Source: an uncultured delta proteobacterium
GTDB lineage: Bacteria; Myxococcota_A; Polyangia; Polyangiales; Polyangiaceae
Direction: 5' to 3'
Length of the DNA: 64,000 bases
Assembly (NCBI GenBank): GCA_903892415.1
Contig: CAITIQ010000508.1
Span: 1 to 64,000, forward strand
Within the stretch, counting starts at the first letter, position 1. Each line of letters opens with the position of its first letter. A program made the position numbers and the translations under genes. A model generated the notes under the pieces. The model was given only the letters and a program-made list of their open reading frames with translations. It did not search any database and had not been told where the DNA came from. Of the stretch, positions 1-7,901 are shown piece by piece.

Positions 1-19
1 GATCTAGAGCTCGTTCGCC

Positions 20-937
20 GTGGGCGGCAATCCTTCCTTCCTCGCCGCTTCACCCGACAAAACGCGTCTCTACGCCGTGGATGAGAACAATAGTGAGGTG
101 CTCGCCTTCGCCGTGGATCAGGCGAGCGGTGCCCTCAGTGAGTTAGGTCAGCGCCAAAGCTCGGAGGGCAACGGACCTGCGTATGTATCTGTTGACGCCA
201 CGGGCAACTGGGTATTCGTTGCCAACTACGGTGGCGGTACGGTGGCCGTTTTGCCTGTACTCGCGGACGGCTCGCTGGGCGCGGCGGTTGACGTCGAGAG
301 CCCCGGCGAGAACGCGCACGCCATCCGCGCGGATGCCAGCAATAGTCATGTATACGTCCCATGTTTGGGGAGTGATCTTGTGGCTCAGTTCGACTTTGAC
401 GTGGCCACCGGCGAGCTAACGCCGATGCCCAGTGATGCCGCCCTCCCGGCTGGGACCGGCCCGCGTCACCTCGAGTTCCACCCTTCGTTGCCGGTGGTCT
501 ACGTGATCGGCGAGCTAGGAGATACAGTCACCACCTTTGCGGTCGACAGCGACGGAGCGCTCGAGAGCGTCGGCTCGGTCTCCACCCTTCCTAGCGGTGC
601 AGCGCCCGACGACAATTTCTGCGCCGATCTGCATATTCACCCCAACGGCCTGCACTTGTACGGCTCGAACCGCGGCCACAACAGCCTCGCACACTTCGCC
701 GTGGATCCGGTTACCGGCGCGCTCACTGCAATGGGGCATACCGCGACAGACGGCAACTGGCCGCGTAACTTCGGTATCGACCCGGCGGGTAACCTCTTAT
801 TGGTGGCTAATCAACAATCGAACGAGGTCGTTGCCTTTGCGCTGGAACCGCAGACCGGCGCCCTTAGTCCGCTTGCCACCAGCGCGACCGGTTCGAGCCC
901 CGCCTGGGTGGGCGTAGTTCCGCTGCCAATGCAGTAA
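20..937 (+). CDS. Lactonase-type beta-propeller protein, 5' end missing or broken
   Basis: The 305-residue frame resembles the 6-phosphogluconolactonase / lactonase family of seven-bladed beta-propellers. It shows repeated blade signatures such as NPSFLAASPD, GPAYVSVD, GPRHLEFHP and WPRNFGIDP, each followed by a Val-rich strand. Family members are normally about 340-400 residues and begin with a signal peptide and a first strand; both are absent here. The only start in view is GTG at 20. The reading frame is homologous right up to it, but an in-frame TAG lies at 5-7, so the N-terminus has been lost to a mutation or to an upstream frameshift. The substrate is unknown; many family members are not true 6-phosphogluconolactonases. 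The family call is firm, the integrity is not. Confidence 0.7.
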   Translation: MGGNPSFLAASPDKTRLYAVDENNSEVLAFAVDQASGALSELGQRQSSEGNGPAYVSVDATGNWVFVANYGGGTVAVLPVLADGSLGAAVDVESPGENAHAIRADASNSHVYVPCLGSDLVAQFDFDVATGELTPMPSDAALPAGTGPRHLEFHPSLPVVYVIGELGDTVTTFAVDSDGALESVGSVSTLPSGAAPDDNFCADLHIHPNGLHLYGSNRGHNSLAHFAVDPVTGALTAMGHTATDGNWPRNFGIDPAGNLLLVANQQSNEVVAFALEPQTGALSPLATSATGSSPAWVGVVPLPMQ

Positions 938-945
938 AATTGGGT

Positions 946-1189
946 TCACGCTCCAACGATACCGAAGCCGCGCGCGAGCTGGAACGCGCCGAGCAGCAGG
1001 ATAGCGCCCGCTAGCAGGCCGCGTAGCGTCCTCTTCGACGGGGCTGTCTTGGCTAACAGCGCGAGCGAAACAGCTCCAAAAAGTCCGCCACGACTCAGCC
1101 GCTTCTTTCGCCAGGTCCTCGCGTGCGGCTCTCCGCTCGAGCTCTCGCTCAAAGCGATTGTACAGCTCGACAAGGGGAACTCGGACCAT
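946..1189 (-). pseudogene. Small membrane protein gene with a probable frameshift
   Basis: From ATG at 1189 the minus strand reads MVRVPLVELYNRFEREL and then a charged amphipathic helix ending near AKEAAESW (about 1095). The following hydrophobic region lies in the next frame: GGLFGAVSLALLAKTA, a short basic loop, then LRGLLAGAILLLGAFQLARG, ending at 946. Joined, these make a protein of about 80 residues with a charged helix and two membrane segments, the layout of holin-X/YqjE-like small membrane proteins. Neither frame alone looks complete: the first runs on into low-complexity Arg-rich sequence, and the second has an unconvincing N-terminus. The break lies within roughly 1080-1100. The family assignment is tentative. 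Confidence 0.45.
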
Positions 1190-1287
1190 GTCCCCTGATA
1201 GTGGAGCTGTGCATATTGCGGCATAGGCTCCGACGCTGTCGGTCGAAGGACGGCCCCAATGCTGAGTTGGCGGCTACACTCGCCCGC

Positions 1288-2856
1288 GTGACCAAGCCGA
1301 AACCCAAAACCAGCCCCGCTCGGATTGCAATCGGCACCGTGCTGCTAGGGATGCTCAAGCTGTTATGGGCGGCCTTCGTCGTGCTTCTGCCGATGCTTGG
1401 CTTTTGGTTGGCTTCCTCACTCGCCACCTATCGGGGAGGCGAGGTTTGGCTGGCAGCTGTGACTGGGTTGCTGTTGTTCCCGGTGCTGCCACTCGCGTGG
1501 GAGGCCTTTGCCGAATGGCGGTTTCGTCGGAAGCCTGGCCAGCGCTTCCTTACCCGTGGCGATCGCGTGCTCTTGCGGACCCTGATTATCAATCTACTGT
1601 TTCTGGTGGGGGTTCTGACCTGGCAGCCACAGCAGGGCTTTGAAGCTCTCGCGACCCGCGGTGATTGGATGCTCGATGGGCGCAGCGATGCAACCTCGCA
1701 GCGGCTTCGCGGCGCCCTGTTTGCTGGCGCTGAGAAGCTTGCTTGGCTGTACGACCTCAGCCAACCGCATCCTTTCCGCGAAGGTGCACCGGACTCCGGC
1801 GCTGGCGTAGGGCCGCGACAAGAGAGCACGCTGACGCTCGTCGATCCGGAGGGCCCCTCGCTAGCGCCTTCGGCGCAGCCAGCCTCTAACCCCGGTTCTA
1901 CATCTCCACTTCTTCCGTCAGTGCCGCGGCCTCCCGAGCCGACCGACTTCGTCGAACGCGTCACCACCGATCACCCTTGGCCTTCAGCGGCGCGGCCGCA
2001 TCCGCTCGCGACCGAGGTACCTACTGCGGCGGAGGGCTCCTTCGAATCGCTGGCCAAGTACGCCATCGCCCATGAGGCCGACTCGATGTCGCGTTTTAGG
2101 CTGCTGCACGATTGGGTGGCGACGCACATCGATTACGACGTTGAGATGCTTGAGTCCGGTCGCATTCGGGACCAAGACGCTCAAACCGTATTCGTCTCTC
2201 GCAAGGCTGTTTGTGCGGGCTATGCGCGGCTCCTTCAGGCGCTCGGGAAGGCCGCCGGTTTTGATGTGCAGTACGTGGTTGGAGACGCGCGGGTGTCGGG
2301 CTCGGACTTGGCCGGCGAAGGTCATGCGTGGAACATCGTGGTGATCGACGCCAAGTCGTACTTGGTGGATGCCACCTGGAACGCAGGTCACGTCGGCATT
2401 CCAGCGGGTGAAAGTCGCATGCGGTTTACGCGCGCTTACTCATCCGACTACTTATTTACTCCACCGAACGTATTTGCTGTGAAGCACTTCCCCGACGAGC
2501 CGAAGTGGCAACTGCTCGATAAGCCGATCACACGCGGCGAGTTCTTTCGTGCACCCGTGTTGCAGCCGTCGTTCTATGCGCACGGCCTCAAACTCATTAG
2601 CCCCGACCGTTCTCAGGTGACCGCGCGTGGAAGTATCAATCTAGTCGTCGAACGCTCCGCCAAGGATTGGCTGCTCGCGACGGCTACTTCGGCCACGGGA
2701 GAGGAAACCCGATGCCAGGTAACGCGCAATGAGCGCTTCGAGATTGAGTGTCCGCTCGCGGCCAAAGGAACCTACGAAGTAACGCTCTTTCACAGCACAC
2801 GGCAGTACGCGACGTACGAGGGAGTGGCGGGGATATCCGTGCTGAACGACCCGTAG
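1288..2856 (+). CDS. Membrane protein with transglutaminase-like (cysteine protease fold) domain
   Basis: The 522-residue protein starts at GTG 1288; sequence upstream of that codon does not look like protein. Hydrophobic segments lie at about 17-50, 60-80 and 100-115, then a Pro/Ser-rich linker (about 170-235) leads to an extracytoplasmic transglutaminase-core domain (about 250-370). The catalytic triad is visible: Cys309 in AVCAGYARL, His346 in GEGHAWN and Asp361 in YLVDATWNAG. This matches the Transglut_core / kyphoscoliosis-peptidase type. A C-terminal region of about 150 residues, probably beta-sandwich, follows. Such proteins may cross-link or cleave cell-surface proteins, but the substrate is unknown. 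No operon partner is evident. Confidence 0.75.
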   Translation: MTKPKPKTSPARIAIGTVLLGMLKLLWAAFVVLLPMLGFWLASSLATYRGGEVWLAAVTGLLLFPVLPLAWEAFAEWRFRRKPGQRFLTRGDRVLLRTLIINLLFLVGVLTWQPQQGFEALATRGDWMLDGRSDATSQRLRGALFAGAEKLAWLYDLSQPHPFREGAPDSGAGVGPRQESTLTLVDPEGPSLAPSAQPASNPGSTSPLLPSVPRPPEPTDFVERVTTDHPWPSAARPHPLATEVPTAAEGSFESLAKYAIAHEADSMSRFRLLHDWVATHIDYDVEMLESGRIRDQDAQTVFVSRKAVCAGYARLLQALGKAAGFDVQYVVGDARVSGSDLAGEGHAWNIVVIDAKSYLVDATWNAGHVGIPAGESRMRFTRAYSSDYLFTPPNVFAVKHFPDEPKWQLLDKPITRGEFFRAPVLQPSFYAHGLKLISPDRSQVTARGSINLVVERSAKDWLLATATSATGEETRCQVTRNERFEIECPLAAKGTYEVTLFHSTRQYATYEGVAGISVLNDP

Positions 2857-2908
2857 CGGATGGCCCGGGGCGCCCGTTTTGGTCCTTCGCGAGGACAGTG
2901 CTAGCTGA

Positions 2909-3058
2909 CACCACGCCGAAGAAAGCCAGGTCATCCCAGCCGATAAGGCAGCTGAGTTCGCCGTGACGTTCTCGCTCGACGGCTGGGAGGTGCCTGCTGC
3001 TGGCAATCACGTGCACTTGATCCTCGACGGCCAGCCGTACAAGCGCATCGACGTCTAG
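2909..3058 (+). pseudogene. C-terminal remnant of a secreted-protein gene
   Basis: A 49-codon open stretch reads as ordinary protein: VIPADKAAEFAVTFSL is followed by DGWEVPAAGNHVHLILDGQP and a short tail ending in YKRIDV and TAG at 3056-3058. It has no start codon or ribosome binding site, and an in-frame TGA lies just upstream at 2906-2908. The residues before the break continue better in a neighbouring frame (ARTVLADTTPKKA), which suggests a frameshift plus loss of the 5' part. The GxNHVHLILDxxPY pattern resembles the end of small exported proteins seen in myxobacteria; their function is not known to me. It overlaps the end of the convergent lipoprotein gene by 4 bases. Confidence 0.45.
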
Positions 3059-4479
3059 CGCAGCTCCCAATCCACCTCGGCCCAGAGCGTGGGTAGTCCG
3101 CGCAAGAAGCGTTTGCTCTCCGCTTGGATGCATCTCTGGAAGTCGCTGGGTAGCTCGTTATTACTGCCCAGTTGAGTGGTCCCACCGTCGAATAACAATG
3201 TAAACGCGAGTCCGCGCTCTGGCGGCGTGCAGGCTCTAACCAGGCCCGCAACCCGAGTCGCTGGGTCCGATAGCGGGATTGCAAGCTCCGCGATCCGATG
3301 CGCCGCCGCAGTCGTCGGCGCGTAATTTAGTGCGAGCTCACGCAGGCTCGACGCCAAGGTCGCGTCACCCGTAGCGCTAGCGCTGGCAGCCAGTGCAAAG
3401 GCAATCTCAGCGAACTGCTCCTCCAGAACTACCGGCAGCTCGTGCTCGTACCAATCAGGCATAAACGGCAGGAGCTTCACCAAGATGTCGCCGGCGAGTT
3501 CCCCGGCCTGTTCTTGGGGTAGTTGGGCAAGCTCGCTTGCGAGCTTCAAGGCGTGCCCGGGGTTGCGCTTCTTGATGTTTGAGTCAATTTGGAGCGCTAT
3601 CGCATAAAGGACAATCGGAGAGCTGCTTGGGGCCTTGCGCTGTGCAGCTTCGTAGAAGGCTAGTTCGTCGTTGGGGCGTACAAACTTCCCCAGCAGCAGC
3701 TCGAGTTCGCCGGCGGGAAACGGCGAGTGCGCCGCCTCCGCTAGCATCCAGTTGGCCTCCTCAGTGGCCTCCGTGCTGCGCCCCAGTTCGGCCAGGTAGC
3801 GGAGCCGAAGAGCGCTCGCATACCAGCGTAACGGGTCTTCCAGGGAGAACTGACGCTGGGCCAGCGTGCTGCGTTCGAGCGCTCGTTCGAGTGTTCGACG
3901 AAAGCTCTCGTCACAGTCCACGCCGGCGCAGCCCTCAGTGCTGTCGGGTAGGGACGCCAAGATGAGAGCGCTCGCCGGATCTTGGCGCCCATCGAGGGCG
4001 ATAACCAGCTCTCGCTGGCTCGCCAATAGTTCACCCCGACGCGCCACGCGGCAGCTCTCGCTAGCACCGCTGTCAGCGCTGTTTGCGTTCGCGAGCTTAA
4101 GACGCTTGTCGGCGTAGTCCAGGAGGCGAGCTTTGGCTTCCCCGTCGAGCGAGTTAGCCGTCCGCGCGAGCGGTAGCTCACTCCAGGATAATAGGACCAG
4201 CGGTGGCGCTGGGAGACGGCCACCGCTTACGAAGGACGGGCTTGAGTCGTCTGACCGAACCGTGAGTCGTCCCAAGTGCATCGGGCTAGCTGCTGCGCTG
4301 GGACTAAGAGCGGCCTTGCTCAGTAGCTCGAGCGCCAGCCGTTTCGTTGGAAGGGCCGTGCTTGGCAGCGGCCGCGCGCTGTCGCAGGGATGCAGCGGCG
4401 CAGGATCGCTGGCGTCAGGCAATGAGCCGCCGCAGGCGAATAGACCAACGACCAAACTAGCTGCGGCTCGAATGCTCAT
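3055..4479 (-). CDS. Lipoprotein of unknown function, helical-repeat type
   Basis: The start was placed at ATG 4479, which gives a clean lipoprotein signal (MSIRAAASLVVGLFACGG, lipobox LFAC) and a 474-residue product. A longer upstream frame adds only Arg/Pro-rich residues. The mature part is rich in Ala, Leu and Glu, with regularly spaced helices (LRYLAELGRSTEATEEAN, ALKLASELAQLPQEQAGEL) suggesting a TPR-like solenoid, though no canonical TPR could be confirmed. It is the last gene of a minus-strand group with 4537-5049 and 5046-6326, 57 bases downstream of its neighbour. A periplasmic-face scaffold role is inference only. Confidence 0.6.
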   Translation of the reverse strand: MSIRAAASLVVGLFACGGSLPDASDPAPLHPCDSARPLPSTALPTKRLALELLSKAALSPSAAASPMHLGRLTVRSDDSSPSFVSGGRLPAPPLVLLSWSELPLARTANSLDGEAKARLLDYADKRLKLANANSADSGASESCRVARRGELLASQRELVIALDGRQDPASALILASLPDSTEGCAGVDCDESFRRTLERALERSTLAQRQFSLEDPLRWYASALRLRYLAELGRSTEATEEANWMLAEAAHSPFPAGELELLLGKFVRPNDELAFYEAAQRKAPSSSPIVLYAIALQIDSNIKKRNPGHALKLASELAQLPQEQAGELAGDILVKLLPFMPDWYEHELPVVLEEQFAEIAFALAASASATGDATLASSLRELALNYAPTTAAAHRIAELAIPLSDPATRVAGLVRACTPPERGLAFTLLFDGGTTQLGSNNELPSDFQRCIQAESKRFLRGLPTLWAEVDWELR

Positions 4480-4536
4480 TAGGGGTGGAGCTTTGGGGGC
4501 CCTGGGGCGGGCGCCCAGGCCGTAAGAAGGACTCAC

Positions 4537-5049
4537 TCAACCCGCCTCCGGTGGGCGCTCGAACGCGGCTCCTAGCCGTTGTTCTAGCGTACGGACGAGT
4601 TGATTGTAGGCGCTGCTCGCGTCTTGCGTACCGCCCAACTCGCGGGCATCGAGCGTTCGGCCCTCCGGGAGCTGCAAGACCGAGGTCCGCTTCCAGCCGC
4701 CCTCTCTCGCGGGAGTCCGCGTGCGTAGCTCCTTCGCGTGGGTCAAGGATACGAGCGGTATCTGCCAATCGAGGCGCTGGGTAAGCCTCGCGCCGAAAAA
4801 CAATCGACTGCGCGATAGGCTCAAGTTGCGCTCGTCGAGGTCCACGCGGACTTCCTCATTGAAGGCGAAGTAGGTAGCGAGCAGCGCAGCACCATAGAGT
4901 GATAGCGGGATCGACGCGAGAACCGGGCTACTCGCGGAAAGCGCCACGGTTGAGCCGATAGCTGGCAAGGCCATCAACACTGCAGCACAGCCAAGTGCAC
5001 TTCGGCCCTGAGGCGGTTGCACGAAGTGAAGCACGCGTTGGTGAGTCAC
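4537..5049 (-). CDS. Small membrane protein with PH-like cytoplasmic domain
   Basis: The 170-residue protein starts with GTG at 5049, whose last two bases overlap the TGA of the CoA-transferase gene (GTGA), so it is probably translationally coupled. Two hydrophobic segments (about 18-38 and 40-62) are followed by a soluble part with beta-rich character (VRVDLDERNLSLSRSRLFFG, then DWQIPLVSLTHAKELRTRT), the pattern of small bacterial PH-like membrane proteins. A C-terminal helix (AYNQLVRTLEQRLGAAF) follows. Function is unknown, and its coupling to a metabolic enzyme gene is not explained by the sequence. Confidence 0.6.
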   Translation of the reverse strand: MTHQRVLHFVQPPQGRSALGCAAVLMALPAIGSTVALSASSPVLASIPLSLYGAALLATYFAFNEEVRVDLDERNLSLSRSRLFFGARLTQRLDWQIPLVSLTHAKELRTRTPAREGGWKRTSVLQLPEGRTLDARELGGTQDASSAYNQLVRTLEQRLGAAFERPPEAG

Positions 5050-6326
5050 GCTCGACCCGCGAATCTCGTGCGGAACTCCTTTTCCAGCGCCTCGCGATGT
5101 TCGGGCGCGGCAACGCCGATGAGCAGGCGGCCGCGCTCCTGAAGGCCTTTGCCATAGAGGTTGACGGCTCCATGCTCGGTGACCACCCAGTGCACGTGCC
5201 CGCGCGTCGTCACCACGCCAGCGCCCGGGTTGAGAATGGGCGCGATACGCGAAACTCCTTTGCTGGTCGTGGACGGCAAAGCGATGATCGGTTTGCCACC
5301 GGATGACAGCGCTGCTCCCCGCATGAAGTCCATCTGTCCGCCGATCCCGGAGTATTGCAGCGTCCCGAGGGAGTCTGCGCAGACCTGGCCGGTCATATCG
5401 ACCTGTAGCGCGCTATTGATTGCTACTACCTTCGGGTTTTTACGAATGACCGCGGTGTCATTGGTCCAGGCCACGTCGCGCAGCGAGACGATCGGGTTGT
5501 CGTCGAGGAAGTCGTAGACCTTCCGGGTTCCCAGCACGAATGTGCTGAGGATCTTGTTGGGTTCGACCTTCTTGTGACGGTTGGTAACGACACCCTTCTT
5601 CACCAGCTCAACGACGCCGTCACTGAACATCTCCGTGTGGATTCCGAGGTCCTTGTGGTTACCGAGGAATGCCAGCACCGCGTCTGGGATGCCACCAATG
5701 CCCATTTGCAACGTGGCGCCATCCTCGATCAACTCCGCGACGCGTCTACCGATGGCCCGCGTTACGTCGTCGACGTCCTTTGCGTAGCTCACCTCGGGCA
5801 GTTCACTCGAATCTTCGATCGCCGCGTCGATTTGGGAGATATGAATCACGCCGTCTCCGAGCGAGCGGGGCATGCGTGGGTTTACCTGCGCAAGGATGAG
5901 CTGTGCGGTCTGAACGGCGGCCAGCGTAGCGTCCACCGAAGTGCCAAGTGAGCAGTAGCCGTGCTTGTCGGGTGGTGAGACGTGAATCATCGCCACGTCG
6001 AGCGGCAGTACGCCTTGGCGAAAGAAACCGGGGATCTCACTCAAAAATACAGGGGTGTAGTCGCCATTGTATTGATCGACCCAGGCGCGCACATTGGCGG
6101 AGACGAACAGGGAGTTGAGCGATACGTGCTCGTGCACCTCGGGACGGTTCCACGCAAGCTCACCCAGGGTACTGATCGCAACGAGCTCGACGCGGGTGAG
6201 CTCTCCGGCGCGTTCCAGGAGCGCGTTGAGCAGCTTGTTTGGCGTCGCTGCGCTGCCGTGCACGAAGACCCGCTGCCCGCTGTTTATGAGCGCAACGACC
6301 TCACTGGCGCTATTCATGACCTGCAT
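5046..6326 (-). CDS. Acetyl-CoA hydrolase/transferase family enzyme (4-hydroxybutyrate CoA-transferase-like)
   Basis: The 426-residue length is typical of the family. Hallmarks are an N-terminal half with SPPDKHGYCSLGTSVD, the oxyanion-type glycine motif MGIGGIPDAVLAFL, the region around the presumed catalytic glutamate (GIHTEMFSDGVVELVKKG), and a C-terminal GIGGQMDFMRGA stretch followed by THR-type residues (VTTRGHVHWVVTEHG). The enzyme would exchange CoA between short-chain acids such as acetate, butyrate or 4-hydroxybutyrate in the cytoplasm. The exact substrate cannot be read from sequence. Two ATGs (6326 and 6317) could serve as start. It heads the minus-strand group and is divergent from the MNIO operon across 113 bases. 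Confidence 0.88.
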   Translation of the reverse strand: MQVMNSASEVVALINSGQRVFVHGSAATPNKLLNALLERAGELTRVELVAISTLGELAWNRPEVHEHVSLNSLFVSANVRAWVDQYNGDYTPVFLSEIPGFFRQGVLPLDVAMIHVSPPDKHGYCSLGTSVDATLAAVQTAQLILAQVNPRMPRSLGDGVIHISQIDAAIEDSSELPEVSYAKDVDDVTRAIGRRVAELIEDGATLQMGIGGIPDAVLAFLGNHKDLGIHTEMFSDGVVELVKKGVVTNRHKKVEPNKILSTFVLGTRKVYDFLDDNPIVSLRDVAWTNDTAVIRKNPKVVAINSALQVDMTGQVCADSLGTLQYSGIGGQMDFMRGAALSSGGKPIIALPSTTSKGVSRIAPILNPGAGVVTTRGHVHWVVTEHGAVNLYGKGLQERGRLLIGVAAPEHREALEKEFRTRFAGRA

Positions 6327-6439
6327 GCGCTCGATCTAACAGAGGTTTGGCTGAGCGTGGTCTTCGCCCTGCTGGCGCCAGTATTCGACCCTATCAGGGC
6401 GTCGCGGAGCTATCCGTGGTCAACGACCTGTAGGCAGCG
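6327..6439. promoter_or_regulatory. Divergent promoter region, CoA-transferase / MNIO operon
   Basis: This 113-base noncoding gap lies between two outward-facing genes and must carry promoters for both. I see no convincing consensus boxes or operator palindrome. Confidence 0.4.
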
Positions 6440-7876
6440 GTGAAACGAGCGGGAAGCTTGTGGCGGACTTCGCGTAACATCCGCAACACTTTGCCTCCGC
6501 TCTCGTTGGGACTCCCCGAGCGTGTGTCGACCCACCCAGTGGGAGTTGGTTGGCGACGGGAGATCGCCAGCCAGCTGATGCTCGGGCAGTGCCCCGATGC
6601 TGCGTTCTTCGAGGTCGTAGCGGAGGCATGCCTGGCCGACCCGAGTTCCTCTCGCGAGGTCGAAGCGCTGGTGCATCGTGCGCCGGTGATTCCACATGGC
6701 GTCAAGCTCTCCCTCGGCTCGGCCGAGGGGATCGACCCGGGGCATGTCGATCGGATTGCAGGGCTGTGCAAGCGGTTGCGGGCGCCCTGTTTCACCGAGC
6801 ATGTGGCCTTCGTTCGCAGCGGCGGCACCGAGATTGGCCATCTAACGCCGCTGCCTCGTACGCGGGAGGCTCTTCGGGTAATTGCTCGCAATGTGGAGGC
6901 AGCCCGCCGCCGCTTACCCGACATTCCGCTGCTGCTGGAGAACGTGGCCAATACGTTCTTTTGGCCGGGGGACGAGATGACCGAGGCCGAGTTCTATCAG
7001 GAGGTCGTGCGCCTCACTAGCTGCGACCTTCTGCTCGACCTGAGTAACCTTTACGCCAACGCACGCAATCAGGGGCTCGACCCTCAGGCGGTGTTGGCCG
7101 CGTTTCCGCTCGAACGGGTGCGGATGGCGCATGTCGCCGGCGGGGTCGTTGAGGACGGCTTTTACCTCGATACCCACGCGCACGCTGTGCCGCAGGCTGT
7201 TTTCGGGCTCGTCACACGTTTGCTACATGCCAATCCAACGGTGCCACTACTGCTAGAACGCGACGCCAACTTCGACAGCTTCGATCTCGCGAGCGACATG
7301 CAAACGCTCGCTCGGCTTCGCGCAGTGGATGCACTGACGAAGGCGCCAGTCGTGCCGAAGCAGGTGGACCAGCCCGAACTCTCGGCGCCTCTCGCACAGC
7401 TGCAACACGAGGTAGCGCTACTGCTAACCACCGAGCTGACGGGGGCCGAGTCGAAGACTGCAGGGTCGCTCGCTGCTGCCATCGGTGATGAAGCGCTCGC
7501 TCGCTCCCGCACCATCCTCGAGCGCAAGCGTGTGGAAGACGCACTTCCGCTGTTGCCTCGACTCTCCCGCGCGCCCGCCGTGCAGGCGCTCGCCGAGCGC
7601 GTCATCCGCGAGCTACCAAGGATGCCCGCTCGAAACGCTCATCGCGACGCCTTGGCCATCGGTCGTGCAGCCAGCGAGCAACCGACGCTTTTCCTCGCTG
7701 CCGAGCTTGATCGGCTGCTGTTGCGAGCCCGGCTGCACGAAACGACGCTGGCGCCTCGCCGCGGTCCGTTTCTTGGCGTGCTGCGGCAGGCCAATGGTTG
7801 GTACATCGTGGCGAAGGCCTTTGGCGTAGCTGCCACGGTTCACCTCTGGAGCAGAGGCCGGGAGGCGTTGTCGTAG
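6440..7876 (+). CDS. MNIO (DUF692) multinuclear non-heme iron enzyme with C-terminal helical extension
   Basis: Residues about 34-295 match the DUF692/UPF0276 TIM-barrel family (MbnB, TglH, BufB), whose iron-dependent members modify cysteines in peptides. Expected metal-site motifs are present: His86 in IPHGVKLSLGS, Glu120-His121 in FTEHVAFVR, Glu167 in LLLENVANTFF, Asp200/Asn203 in LLLDLSNLYANA, His231 in HVAGG, Asp244/His246 in LDTHAHAVP and Glu273 in LLLERDANFDS. The usual double Asn is Ser-Asn here. Residues about 300-478 form an extra Ala/Leu-rich helical domain not found in minimal MNIOs. The start is GTG 6440; other starts nearby are possible. The next gene follows after 25 bases and encodes a Gly/Cys-tailed membrane protein, the likely substrate (inference). 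Confidence 0.85.
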   Translation: MKRAGSLWRTSRNIRNTLPPLSLGLPERVSTHPVGVGWRREIASQLMLGQCPDAAFFEVVAEACLADPSSSREVEALVHRAPVIPHGVKLSLGSAEGIDPGHVDRIAGLCKRLRAPCFTEHVAFVRSGGTEIGHLTPLPRTREALRVIARNVEAARRRLPDIPLLLENVANTFFWPGDEMTEAEFYQEVVRLTSCDLLLDLSNLYANARNQGLDPQAVLAAFPLERVRMAHVAGGVVEDGFYLDTHAHAVPQAVFGLVTRLLHANPTVPLLLERDANFDSFDLASDMQTLARLRAVDALTKAPVVPKQVDQPELSAPLAQLQHEVALLLTTELTGAESKTAGSLAAAIGDEALARSRTILERKRVEDALPLLPRLSRAPAVQALAERVIRELPRMPARNAHRDALAIGRAASEQPTLFLAAELDRLLLRARLHETTLAPRRGPFLGVLRQANGWYIVAKAFGVAATVHLWSRGREALS

Positions 7877-7901
7877 TGCTTAATCGATTGGAGGCAGTCT
7901 G

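Noticed and set aside
3-12. TCTAGAGCTC, overlapping XbaI and SacI sites, as cloning-vector polylinker
   Set aside because: Ten bases can occur by chance, and homologous coding sequence starts immediately after; no vector backbone is visible.
891-906. GGTTCGAGCC, resembling a tRNA T-arm
   Set aside because: It lies inside a coding region and no acceptor or anticodon stem can be formed around it.
4018-4035. TCGCCAATAGTTCA as a third copy of the shared regulator element
   Set aside because: Only about 12 bases match and it lies within a lipoprotein coding region.
4501-4519. CCTGGG...CCCAGG hairpin as a terminator
   Set aside because: Short stem without a U-run in a very GC-rich stretch between two genes of the same group; chance pairing is likely.
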